The notes: generated from the letters alone by a model not told the origin. Shown: positions 1 through 7,306, numbered from the stretch's first letter. The stretch is 7,812 nt of DNA from a bacterium (GCA_024278645.1 JAJRST010000344.1:1-7812); one strand, 5' to 3'. Numbers and translations are program-made.

Positions 1-37
1 CCAGGGCGAAAAGGAGGATGATGAATTTGAATTTCAT
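1..37 (-). CDS. N-terminus of an exported protein (partial, runs off left edge)
   Basis: Read on the minus strand, an ATG at 37-35 opens a frame that starts MKFKFIILLFAL and continues past the window edge. Two lysines followed by a run of bulky hydrophobic residues is the classic n-region and h-region of a Sec signal peptide. The start is supported by AAGGAG nine bases upstream. Only 12 codons are visible, so the mature protein and its function cannot be named. It has the same orientation as the GH28-propeller gene, lies downstream of it, and is separated by about 540 bases of palindromic repeats. It could belong to the same polysaccharide-utilisation cluster, but that is inference from position. 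Confidence 0.6.
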   Translation of the reverse strand, partial: MKFKFIILLFAL

Positions 38-46
38 GGATATGAA

Positions 47-52
47 CTCCTT
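47..52 (-). promoter_or_regulatory. Ribosome binding site of the left-edge gene
   Basis: The minus strand reads AAGGAG here, with a 9-base spacer to the ATG at 37. This decides the start of the truncated gene and shows that Shine-Dalgarno initiation is used in this genome. A palindromic repeat (62-88) begins only about 10 bases further upstream, so the hairpin would sit in the 5' leader if transcription starts beyond it. Confidence 0.6.
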
Positions 53-61
53 GTTTTAGCC

Positions 62-88
62 TCCGTCCCAAATTGTATTTGGGATGGA
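62..88. repeat. Palindromic repeat, copy 1 (REP-like hairpin)
   Basis: The arms 62-72 and 78-88 can pair over 11 bp (one G-T wobble) around the loop TTGTA. The core is CCGTCCCAAA against TTTGGGATGG. Read on the minus strand it shares the core TTTGGGACGGAG with the copies at 153-179 and 3390-3414, so it is an inverted copy relative to those. Its left 20 bases recur exactly at 423-442. Confidence 0.75.
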
Positions 89-152
89 ACTCGTGCATGG
101 AAGCTTTGCTTCACAAAACCACCTCTAACGATATCATCGCAACCGGACCGTT

Positions 153-179
153 TCCGTCCCAGGCGCAACCTGGGACGGA
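153..179. repeat. Palindromic repeat, copy 2 (REP-like hairpin)
   Basis: A perfect 11-bp stem: arm 153-163 (TCCGTCCCAGG) pairs with 169-179 (CCTGGGACGGA) around the loop CGCAA. The 3' arm runs on into GGAGGTGAAT. The copy at 3390-3414 has nearly the same loop and exactly the same GGGACGGAGGTGAAT tail, so the conserved unit extends beyond the stem. Confidence 0.8.
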
Positions 180-221
180 GGTGAATGCAACGATTTTGTG
201 TGAGATAAGTCATTCATATTA

Positions 222-419
222 AACATGTCGTCCCCAAGGGGACTTGGAATTGCGTTGGTATTTTGCTATAAGCATTACGTCCCTGTCGGGACTTGGATTT
301 TCGGAAGAACTAAAAATACTTGGCCTTTGGGAAGAGCTAAAAATACTGTCCCATTAGGGAAAAGATGTTTATAGTTTATAATAAAAAGTAACACACAAGT
401 CCTGTAGGGACGACATGTT
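222..419. repeat. Cluster of short palindromes bounded by inverted ends (REP cluster or MITE-like unit)
   Basis: The ends are inverted copies: 222-234 (AACATGTCGTCCC) is the exact reverse complement of 407-419. The similarity continues imperfectly with one indel through GGACTTG on each side, about 26 bases in all. Inside are further hairpins of the same type: GTCCC/GGGAC at 230-243, 279-292 and 399-411, and a weaker TCCC/GGGA at 349-360. The units at 230 and 279 point one way (GGGACTTGG on the right) and the one at 399 the other way. I see no target-site duplication and no transposase, so this could be a bounded non-autonomous element or simply a mixed-orientation REP cluster. Confidence 0.6.
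291..347. repeat. 27-bp tandem repeat, about two copies
   Basis: Positions 291-317 and 318-344 align along their 27-base length. Both begin ACTTGG and end with GGAAGARCTAAAAAT, and a third partial copy begins at 345 (ACTGTCCC). ACTTGG is also the right flank of the neighbouring GTCCC hairpins, so the tandem repeat probably grew by duplication within the palindrome cluster. The period is a multiple of three and gives a 9-residue repeat on the minus strand, but no coding signal supports translation. Confidence 0.6.
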
Positions 420-422
420 GAT

Positions 423-442
423 CTCCGTCCCAAATTGTATTT
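423..442. repeat. Truncated copy of the palindromic repeat; 20-bp direct repeat of 61-80
   Basis: These 20 bases match 61-80 exactly (CTCCGTCCC through GTATTT). The following bases diverge completely, so the right arm of the hairpin is missing. This is a half-element in the same orientation as copy 1. With copy 1 it flanks the whole palindrome cluster as a direct repeat. Confidence 0.7.
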
Positions 443-548
443 TAAACTGTCCGAAATTTTCACCGAACCAACCCAACCCATTTGGCGTTTACCCAGGCAT
501 CATTGGGATTTCTTGAACTGTGTTTTTATAACTAACCGCTAAAATAAT

Positions 549-565
549 CGCCAAAACAAACGGCG
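549..565 (-). terminator. Weak candidate terminator of the GH28-propeller gene
   Basis: Just after the TGA stop (577-575), the minus strand can form a 4-bp CGCC/GGCG stem with a 9-base loop, followed by ATTATTTT. The stem is short and the T-run is broken, so this is a marginal intrinsic terminator. The GTCCC palindromes further downstream (from about 419 leftwards) could end or protect the transcript instead. Confidence 0.2.
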
Positions 566-574
566 CGTATTTTA

Positions 575-3349
575 TCATTTTTCAATCCTTTGGGAGAATT
601 TACCCGACTCCTTGGCTGGAAGATTACGAGATTTCTCAAGCAAAGGAACCGAGGGCATTTTTATTTTTCCCAGGTCACTGATTTTTATTTTTAAAACTTC
701 GATTGATTTTTTGTCTCCTGAAAAAGCAATCAGCAGGTATCCATTATGCTCGATCAAGTGGGGATAATCCACCCGACGCCCCCCGATAAGGTAACACATT
801 TTCCTAAATATTAATCCGTCATCGCTGACGGATAATGCCAACGGATCACGCTTTTTGGGATTTGGATTTGAAACCAGTACATAGCGGCCGTCACTTAACT
901 TCAACCCATAAAATTTTGATCTGGCATCAGGAAAATTCGTACGCACAGGTCTGCTCCATGTGCGACCCTGGTCAAGCGAGAAGGCGCGATACAGAAATCC
1001 GCTTTTGGCATTATCACGAAACAGGGCAAGCAAGTTATTATCCGGCAACACCCACCAATAGGGCTCTTCGGCCATTAGATTGCTCTCGCCATACTTTACG
1101 ACCGGATATGTTTCCCACTGATCAAAACTTTTAATGCCGCCGGTAAGCATGTATACATTTCGATCATGTGTTCTGCGCGTCATCATCCATTCACTGTTCG
1201 GCAACCGCTTTGGCGGAAAATTGTTAATTGCATTTTTGTACACCATGCCAATGTCTTCCCACATATCGCTTTTCCGATTAAATCGATACGCGTGAAGTTC
1301 CAGACTTTTACCAAAAAATTTACCGGCCTCATCCATGGAAACCAGCGCCAGCAGCTCATCGTTACGCCGCCAAAATCCGCGGGATATGTAGCGAAAACCT
1401 TTATCAGACCGTGTATTATAAAACGGTGAATCAGGACCGGAATCCGGGGGATAGGGGGTAATATATTTCGGATCGCTCCAGTTCAAGCCGTCGGTACTTG
1501 TGGCAAATGCTACTCTTTGTCCTACGCGATCTTCCACACCCGGTCCGTCGCTCCACATTATCCAAAATTTTCCCCTGCGGCGTACTATGTAATTATGTTG
1601 GTTTACCCCATTGGATGCACGAACATCACTCACTACGGTATGTTCACTTTTCAGGCGGGGTAAACGGGCGAAATCTATTTTACGAGGATCTTGCGGAACC
1701 CATGCACCATCCAGCATCAACGGCGATTGGGAATTTTTTCCCGGATGTGGAAAAGATGCTTTTTTCTCTCCGCACGATAATTTTATGTTTTCAACTTTTT
1801 TTAGTGTTTTATCCTCAACTCCATCCACTTTATGTATGTCAAGATTGCTTACATTTTTTAAAATGAACAGCGGGGCGCCGTCTCCCTTTTGCGCATCAAT
1901 ATTGTAAAACCGGGCATTGTGCACATCATCCAGGACAAATGCCGGACGCTCGTCTCTGTTCATATAGCGCAAAACAACGTTGTTCACTCTCAATCCCTTG
2001 ACGTAGCGAAAATAGATTCCATAAGCCGGCATGGAGCGCCAGCGATAAGGATCGGGATACATGTCTATGTTTTGCGGCACATCTTTGTCTATCGCCTCTT
2101 TGGAGCCGCCGCCGCGGAAATAGATGCGAATGTTGCTCAATGTCAAATCTTCGATGTAATGCCCGGGAATGCCCATCACCATTCCTGCGCCCAGCTCCGG
2201 CGCCTTGGGACGTCCGCCCACGTCGTAAACATTCAGATTGCTGATGGTTATTCGTCTGCAGACGCCGACCGGTGCGCCTTCGGGCCCGCGCATGCGTGCG
2301 TTCAGGCGGATGAAAAAGGGCGTATCGGTAATATGCCGCATGGTGATGTTATCAAACAAAATATCTTCGATCGCTCCGCCGTCGGCCGTTTCAATGGCGA
2401 TGCCGCGCGACCGTTCAAAGACGCAATTGGAAACGGTGATATTTTTGAATCCGCCGTTCGATTCCGTCCCCAACTTTAAGCGACCGGTGATGCAGTGATT
2501 GGCTCCGGGCTGTTCATCTTTAAATTCTTTTTTAAAAGCGCCGTCGAGCATGGTCCCATGGTCATAACCATACACCTGGCAATTGGTGATCGTAACATTT
2601 TCGGTAGCAAGGGCATAGCCGAGCGCAAAGGACGATTTCAGGCACAGCCCGTCATCCGTGGGAGAATTGATGATGCAGTTTGAGATCACCACGTTTTTGC
2701 ACGCATCGATATCAAAGCCGTCGCGATCGGCGTCGGCGCGTACATTGTCGATGGTCAGGTTGTCAACACCTGTGGCCAAAATACAGAAATGACCGCCGTG
2801 AAGAATGGAGATGTCTCTGATGGTTACATTGTGACAGTTTTTCAGGGCAATGGCTTTGTTCCCCGCTCCTTTGATGTCGGGTTTATCATAAGTGTATAAA
2901 CCTTCGCCCCGGATCATTCCATTTCCGATAATGGCAATGTCATGAAGACTGTCGCCGTAAATCAAACTGTTGCGCCAATAGCTGTGTCCAAAGTCCTGGT
3001 ATTTTGAATGCCATTTGGGTGCATCCGGCAAGTCATAGCCAACCCCGTCCTTTTCTTTATCGCCAATCAATACGGCGCCGTTGTCCAGAAAAAGGGTAAT
3101 GTTGCTTTTCAGACGAATGGTATAGGAAAGAAAATCGCCGGCCGGAAAGTAAACCGTTCCGCCGCCGTTCTCAGCCGCAGCATTGATGGCATTGTTGATT
3201 GCTTTGGTATTATTGGTTGCGCCGTCGCCCTTTGCCCCGTAATCCAGCACGTTGTAAAAGGGTTGAGCGGAGAATGCCGTGATTGATGTGAATGCCCACA
3301 TCAGGAAGAATAGATTTTTCATGTAACGATAGTTCACAGATATTGCCAT
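575..3349 (-). CDS. Exported GH28-type glycoside hydrolase fused to a sialidase-like beta-propeller
   Basis: The protein has 924 aa. The hydrophobic stretch LFFLMWAFTSITAFSA (13-28) is a signal peptide core. Met10 (ATG at 3322) would give a more typical signal peptide; neither start has a strong RBS, and the longer one has only a weak GAGA upstream. Residues 31-505 are a right-handed beta-helix: NVLDYGAKGDG is the usual pectate-lyase/GH28 opening, DRDGFDID (208-215) and TDDGLCLKS (231-239) match the GH28 aspartate motifs (likely D210, D232, D233), and GRLKLGTES (289-297) holds the R-x-K motif. The usual GHG is YDHG (262-265). Residues 540-900 resemble sialidase/BNR propellers, with Asp boxes STDGLNW (618-624), SLDQGRTW (791-798) and a degenerate one near 842-848. 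The family suggests hydrolysis of a pectic polymer such as polygalacturonan or rhamnogalacturonan; the propeller may be a second catalytic or a binding domain. The exact substrate is unknown. Confidence 0.88.
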   Translation of the reverse strand: MAISVNYRYMKNLFFLMWAFTSITAFSAQPFYNVLDYGAKGDGATNNTKAINNAINAAAENGGGTVYFPAGDFLSYTIRLKSNITLFLDNGAVLIGDKEKDGVGYDLPDAPKWHSKYQDFGHSYWRNSLIYGDSLHDIAIIGNGMIRGEGLYTYDKPDIKGAGNKAIALKNCHNVTIRDISILHGGHFCILATGVDNLTIDNVRADADRDGFDIDACKNVVISNCIINSPTDDGLCLKSSFALGYALATENVTITNCQVYGYDHGTMLDGAFKKEFKDEQPGANHCITGRLKLGTESNGGFKNITVSNCVFERSRGIAIETADGGAIEDILFDNITMRHITDTPFFIRLNARMRGPEGAPVGVCRRITISNLNVYDVGGRPKAPELGAGMVMGIPGHYIEDLTLSNIRIYFRGGGSKEAIDKDVPQNIDMYPDPYRWRSMPAYGIYFRYVKGLRVNNVVLRYMNRDERPAFVLDDVHNARFYNIDAQKGDGAPLFILKNVSNLDIHKVDGVEDKTLKKVENIKLSCGEKKASFPHPGKNSQSPLMLDGAWVPQDPRKIDFARLPRLKSEHTVVSDVRASNGVNQHNYIVRRRGKFWIMWSDGPGVEDRVGQRVAFATSTDGLNWSDPKYITPYPPDSGPDSPFYNTRSDKGFRYISRGFWRRNDELLALVSMDEAGKFFGKSLELHAYRFNRKSDMWEDIGMVYKNAINNFPPKRLPNSEWMMTRRTHDRNVYMLTGGIKSFDQWETYPVVKYGESNLMAEEPYWWVLPDNNLLALFRDNAKSGFLYRAFSLDQGRTWSRPVRTNFPDARSKFYGLKLSDGRYVLVSNPNPKKRDPLALSVSDDGLIFRKMCYLIGGRRVDYPHLIEHNGYLLIAFSGDKKSIEVLKIKISDLGKIKMPSVPLLEKSRNLPAKESGKFSQRIEK

Positions 3350-3389
3350 AGTGTCGTCTCGTTTTTAAAATGATTCGTATGTTCGTCTT

Positions 3390-3414
3390 TCGTCCCGAGT
3401 GCAACTTGGGACGG
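3390..3414. repeat. Palindromic repeat, copy 3 (REP-like hairpin) upstream of the GH28-propeller gene
   Basis: Arm 3391-3399 (CGTCCCGAG) pairs with 3405-3413 (CTTGGGACG) around the loop TGCAA, with one G-T wobble. The tail GGGACGGAGGTGAAT is identical to that of copy 2 at 172-186, more than 3 kb away. It lies about 40 bases upstream of the start at 3349, within the likely promoter or leader of that gene. Confidence 0.75.
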
Positions 3415-3962
3415 AGGTGAATTTCTTCATACTGTCTACTCTTGTATTCTATTGTCTGCTCCCCCTATTTTAAGCATTTTTTCGCTGTTTTGGAAGACTT
3501 TTGATACAGCTCCGGAACAAACAGGTGGAAGCTGGACATATTACGAAAATGTCATTCCGGAAGCATCTTCCATCGAACCCCATCCGAGGCGCCGTGAGAG
3601 AAGATGTTTCCAACTCGAGATGAATTCATTTTCCTCCAATGCGTCAGGCATTACAGCGGTCGGAATTTTTTTCTTGCATAAGAAGGAAAATTTTTATACT
3701 CTGATGTGTTCGGACTAGCACGCTTCAAGAGCGGAATCCAAACACTGGATCGCGCCAATCCAAACCAGCGGCAACTCCTGAACAAAAACGGCCTAAAATT
3801 CGGGAATTCCAAGGGACAAATGACAAAATGTTTCTGATTCCTGAACATACCCACGGCAACGACTCTTCTCACGACTTTGACATTTCCATCGACCACAGGC
3901 TCTTTACGCGACCGCCCCTGGAAATCACATGGATGTCAGGACTTCTGAAATGCAGGGACCCT

Positions 3963-3979
3963 AAAAAGCTGTGCTTTTT
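3963..3979 (+). promoter_or_regulatory. Hairpin in the leader of the plus-strand gene
   Basis: AAAAAGC (3963-3969) and GCTTTTT (3973-3979) form a perfect 7-bp stem with the three-base loop TGT. The stem is mostly A-T and no T-run follows it (the next bases are CAGAG), so it is a poor intrinsic terminator. It lies about 30 bases upstream of the RBS and could affect leader folding. Chance is also possible for a stem this AT-rich. Confidence 0.3.
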
Positions 3980-4010
3980 CAGAGTAAGGCAAAAGGTAGA
4001 TCTTTCGTTT

Positions 4011-4016
4011 AGGAGG
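4011..4016 (+). promoter_or_regulatory. Strong ribosome binding site of the 1093-aa gene
   Basis: AGGAGG, followed by an A, lies 8 bases before the ATG at 4025. This near-perfect Shine-Dalgarno sequence fixes the start and argues for efficient translation. No other in-frame ATG between here and the hydrophobic core of the signal peptide competes with it. Confidence 0.85.
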
Positions 4017-4024
4017 ACTAAGCC

Positions 4025-7000
4025 ATGCGTGGTCTGAATCCTTTTACCAAAGCAAAGGCAAACCTCTCACACCATCCTCATGGTGGCCCAATCGCAGCCC
4101 ACTTTTTCCGCAGCACGACTTTTTTTTTAATTTTCACCCTGATCTTTACCGGCGTTATCCCGCACCTGGCCGACGCCAATCAAGCGCGACATTGGGAAGC
4201 AAGCGATTCCACAAGCCAGTTGACCGATCCCGTTTCGAGTGCGTCATCGGCAACGCGAAGAGTTGTTGCACCAGAAGAAAAAGCCGAAAACGCTGAATTT
4301 GCCCCGGCGACAAGGCAATCGAGCCGTTCTAAGGCCGCGCGCGTGTGGGCGGGTACGAGCGATGCCGGCGTTTGGCTTTTTGCAAACGCCCAATGGATGC
4401 AGAGAAGCAGTGGCCTGGGAAATGTCCAGGTGCATAGCCTGCAGATCAATCCGTTCGACCGCAATGTGCTGATTGCCGTAACGCCGCAGGGGGTGTTCCG
4501 AACCGAGGATGCAGGCGACAACTGGATTCTTCTTACCATGCCCTTCACGCAAGCAGGCTGGAACGATGTGTACTGGGATCGCGCTTCCAGCGGCGATGTG
4601 GTCATCTCCGGGCCGGAGATGGGAGAAGTGTATAACGCCGATCCGGTTGCAGCCGTGTCGCACGACGGTGGCTTCAGTTGGCAAGGCATCAATCTTGATA
4701 TCGCAGATGGCGAAGTAGGACAGGCTTTTCCCGGAGACGTATGGGGCTTCAACGGTGTCTGGTATATAACCGGCGACAGCGGCCTTAAATTGGCTTTTCG
4801 CGAGTGTACACGGCGCGCCATCTGGCGCAGTGTCAATCACGGCGATAGTTGGGAATTGCTCTGTAGCTTTCCCGACCGCTGGTACACGGCGAAATACCTT
4901 ACCGGTTTGTGGATCAATCCCTTCCATCTTTTTGGCACATTTGTGCATCTGGTCGGCAATCCGATTGCCGAAAGCCTGGACGGTGGTGAAACCTGGGGCA
5001 TTGGCGACCAGTTTTTCCCCGATCAGGGGCCGATCCTGGCGGATCCTGTTAGAGACGGCGCCCTGTGGCTCTTGGCGCAAAAAAATCTGCATCGTTCTTC
5101 CAGCGGCGCGAGCGGCTTTGAGTTTGTCTATGGCGGTGGACTAAAATCGGTTGCGATCGATGCAGATAACGGCTTTATCTTTGCCGGCGGCAGCAATCGC
5201 CACATGGCCTATTCGCAGGATGACGGCGCGAGCTGGATTCGCGCCGATTTGCCGCGCTTTGGCCCGATAACCGATAAAACCGCAATTCTTAGCTTAGCGG
5301 CGGAAATGCCTGCTTTGCCATCCCACGTAGCCACACCGATTGTCCTGGAGAGTGATGACGCCGGGCCGGAAGCCGGCGGTTGCACTTTTTCCGTCAGCCA
5401 TCCAGAAATTTATTTCGGTCAATGTGACCGTGGAGAAGACATTATCAGCGGTTTCCGCTTTTCCCGGGTTCCGATCTCTCATCCTGAACAAATAGAGAGC
5501 GCTTTTATAGAAATTACCGTGGATGGGCCGTATGAAAATGATCTGCACATCCAGTTTTTAGGAGAAGCCGTTGCCAATGCCGCGACGTTTCGTGAACAAA
5601 GCAAGCCATCAGATCGGATCAACCTCACTTCTCTAACAATCGATTGGGCTTTGAGCGCTGCGGAAAAATGGAATTCCGGCGAAAGGTGGCGCAGCCCGGA
5701 CCTGACCCCAATACTCAGGGAAATCGTCGCTCGGCCGGATTGGGAAAAAGGCAATGCAATCAGCATTATCGTAAAAAATGTGAATTCAACCGGCCACCGG
5801 CGCGTTTTTGCATTGGAGCGTAGCAAAAGCGGCGCGGCCCGGCTCATCATCAATCAGCCGGCGAATGCTCTGGTGATTCAGGACGTGGAACCCGAACGGC
5901 TCATCGTGGAAACCACAGGCGTGGAAAGGACTTTTACCATTACCGTCGTCGATGCGAATGGATATCCGGTTGAGGGCGCGAACATCAGCGGCTATGATGC
6001 GTTGCGAGGCCGTTCTTACAGCACACTTCCCGATGGTGTAACCGGTCCTGACGGCAAGGTAACCTACACGACGGAAATCCCGATGGGCATTCGCGGCGTC
6101 TATGAGGTCACCTTTATTGCCGCAAAGCCGGGATACAGCACCAGCGCGGAAGTGACGCGCGAAGTTTGGGTGGGGGAACTGCCACCAGATCTAAAAGGAT
6201 CCATCGTCATCAAACCGAATTCGCTGAATATGGTTTGGGGGTCACATCGTGAAATTGAGCTTGAACTCACAAGTCCAGCTTTTTCGCGTGGCGTTACCAT
6301 TGATCTTCTAATTGATGACCCGTCCGTAATCGGCCTTGACCACTATAAAGTTTACATTCCCAAGGGTGAAACGCGCAGTGCCTATCCGATTCAAGTCCTT
6401 TCCCTAAAAACCGGCGCCGCCACCATCACAGCCCGAGCGCCAGGATATACCCCGGGGACTTGTGCCGTAAATGTTTACCTGGGAGATGTGGAGTATGTTT
6501 TAGCCAAACAGGATGTTATTAATTACTTTCGTAACGAGGATATCTATTATTTGTCCGAGCTGAGAGCATTTAAGTATAGCGAAAACATGCGAATTAAAAT
6601 TCAAAGAGGAGAGGCCACGGAAAAAGATGTTGAGGCGCTGCAAAGGTTGCTTCTCATTGAAATCGCAGCAAAATCTGCTTATGCTGAACCGCATGGAGCG
6701 AACATAAAAGCCATAACATTAGAAATGGGCGATGCTTTTGAGGATATTGTTTTGATTTTCATCTTAGATGTTGTGCTCGACAATATTATGTCAATATTAG
6801 AATCACTAAAGGGATTGCCAGTTATCGGGCCGGCCGTGGCGCCTTTTTATGAATTCGGTACTTCTGCAAGCAGAAAGCTGACAGAAATCTTTAGCACGAT
6901 TCTTCGAGGCTCTGCGGTAAGTGTTGAGCAATTGGCCGTAGAGCATGCCATATCACAAGGTTGGTCTCGTGATATGATTGATCAACTCATTGAAAGTAAT

Positions 7001-7306
7001 GTGAGAGAAAATATTCGTCAGACCAGCGAAGCATATGCTTCATACACAATCGATGAAATCGCAGAAAGGATCGCAGAAAACGCGCTTTCATTCAAAGAGG
7101 AAATGGCAAGACATTTCTTGAATATTTATGAATCCGGTTTTGCCATTCCGGCTATCGGCAATCTTCCAATTTTAAAAGGCACAGAGATTATCTTGACCAA
7201 TTCGCTAATTGCTGCGGAAAACCAAGCTCTCTCTGAAAAGAATTTGATAGCGATCCTCGATGAAACTACGATCGCCGTCCAAGATATGGAGCGATTTAAT
7301 AAATAA
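4025..7306 (+). CDS. Exported multidomain protein: sortilin/BNR-type propeller, beta-sandwich, Ig-like domains, helical tail
   Basis: The 1093-aa product has a long n-region, then a hydrophobic core (about 31-47) ending in ADA-N (49-52), a good signal peptidase site. Residues 55-105 are low-complexity. Residues 106-415 are a sortilin/Vps10-like propeller with five Asp boxes: TEDAGDNW (160), SHDGGFSW (212), SVNHGDSW (269), SLDGGETW (317) and SQDDGASW (397). Residues 455-612 resemble the beta-sandwich found in many secreted bacterial proteins (pattern: SAFIEITVD, then GEAVANAATF, then LREIVARPDW and GNAISIIV). Residues 617-718 and 723-818 are Ig-like; the first resembles bacterial Ig-like group 1 (VVDANGYPVEGANI, then GPDGKVTYT). 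Residues 820-1093 are mainly alpha-helical and unrecognised. I see no catalytic signature, so adhesion or a surface scaffold role is inference. The TAA at 7304-7306 interrupts a frame that stays open downstream, so this product may be truncated. Confidence 0.88.
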   Translation: MRGLNPFTKAKANLSHHPHGGPIAAHFFRSTTFFLIFTLIFTGVIPHLADANQARHWEASDSTSQLTDPVSSASSATRRVVAPEEKAENAEFAPATRQSSRSKAARVWAGTSDAGVWLFANAQWMQRSSGLGNVQVHSLQINPFDRNVLIAVTPQGVFRTEDAGDNWILLTMPFTQAGWNDVYWDRASSGDVVISGPEMGEVYNADPVAAVSHDGGFSWQGINLDIADGEVGQAFPGDVWGFNGVWYITGDSGLKLAFRECTRRAIWRSVNHGDSWELLCSFPDRWYTAKYLTGLWINPFHLFGTFVHLVGNPIAESLDGGETWGIGDQFFPDQGPILADPVRDGALWLLAQKNLHRSSSGASGFEFVYGGGLKSVAIDADNGFIFAGGSNRHMAYSQDDGASWIRADLPRFGPITDKTAILSLAAEMPALPSHVATPIVLESDDAGPEAGGCTFSVSHPEIYFGQCDRGEDIISGFRFSRVPISHPEQIESAFIEITVDGPYENDLHIQFLGEAVANAATFREQSKPSDRINLTSLTIDWALSAAEKWNSGERWRSPDLTPILREIVARPDWEKGNAISIIVKNVNSTGHRRVFALERSKSGAARLIINQPANALVIQDVEPERLIVETTGVERTFTITVVDANGYPVEGANISGYDALRGRSYSTLPDGVTGPDGKVTYTTEIPMGIRGVYEVTFIAAKPGYSTSAEVTREVWVGELPPDLKGSIVIKPNSLNMVWGSHREIELELTSPAFSRGVTIDLLIDDPSVIGLDHYKVYIPKGETRSAYPIQVLSLKTGAATITARAPGYTPGTCAVNVYLGDVEYVLAKQDVINYFRNEDIYYLSELRAFKYSENMRIKIQRGEATEKDVEALQRLLLIEIAAKSAYAEPHGANIKAITLEMGDAFEDIVLIFILDVVLDNIMSILESLKGLPVIGPAVAPFYEFGTSASRKLTEIFSTILRGSAVSVEQLAVEHAISQGWSRDMIDQLIESNVRENIRQTSEAYASYTIDEIAERIAENALSFKEEMARHFLNIYESGFAIPAIGNLPILKGTEIILTNSLIAAENQALSEKNLIAILDETTIAVQDMERFNK

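Larger units (their letters stand above)
38..574. other. Gene-free, repeat-filled intergenic region
   Basis: I see no convincing gene here. The one long open frame, minus-strand 275-481, is built from the repeats themselves (its peptide repeats a VFL-LPK pattern) and has no RBS or recognisable domain. The stretch holds at least five short hairpins based on GTCCC/GGGAC, a small hairpin GAAGC-TTT-GCTTC at 100-112, a perfect 20-bp direct repeat (61-80 and 423-442), and a 27-bp tandem repeat. It separates two same-strand genes, so it should contain the end of the GH28-propeller transcript and perhaps a promoter for the left-edge gene. I could not identify a clear -35/-10 pair. Confidence 0.7.
3350..4024. 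other. Divergent intergenic region between the two large genes
   Basis: This 675-base gap must carry the promoters of both neighbours, which are transcribed away from each other. It contains a palindromic repeat at 3390-3414, a 10-bp perfect palindrome ATGAATTCAT at 3620-3629, a weak promoter-like pair TTGCAT (3674-3679) and TATACT (3695-3700) with a short 15-base spacer, a TTGACA at 3877-3882 without a good -10, and a hairpin at 3963-3979. The short open frames (plus 3452-3718 and 3828-4037, minus 3651-3896) have no RBS, domain or signal peptide and I do not regard them as genes. The leader of the plus-strand gene may be long. Confidence 0.6.

Noticed and set aside
222..419. A complete insertion sequence
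   Set aside because: At about 200 bp there is no transposase frame, and I see no flanking target-site duplication; at most it is a non-autonomous or REP-type element.
61..442. A CRISPR array
   Set aside because: The repeats are short, vary in sequence and orientation, are irregularly spaced and are self-palindromic without uniform spacers.
275..481. Minus-strand 68-codon open frame with a repeated VFL-LPK peptide
   Set aside because: It lies wholly in the palindrome and tandem-repeat cluster, has no RBS, and its repeated peptide follows directly from the 27-bp DNA repeat.
1889..2479. 196-codon plus-strand open frame
   Set aside because: It is antisense to the GH28 domain, whose motifs are clear on the minus strand; it has no RBS or recognisable domain.
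3452..4037. Short open frames in the divergent gap (plus 3452-3718, minus 3651-3896, plus 3828-4037)
   Set aside because: None has an RBS, signal peptide or domain, their composition looks random, and the last overlaps the true RBS and start at 4011-4025.
4244..5092. 282-codon minus-strand open frame
   Set aside because: It is antisense to the propeller of the plus-strand gene, which has a signal peptide, a strong RBS and five Asp boxes. High GC content explains the open antisense frame.
7304..7306. TAA recoded as a sense codon in this organism
   Set aside because: Bacterial TAA reassignment is not established, and a single case in one gene does not support a changed code.
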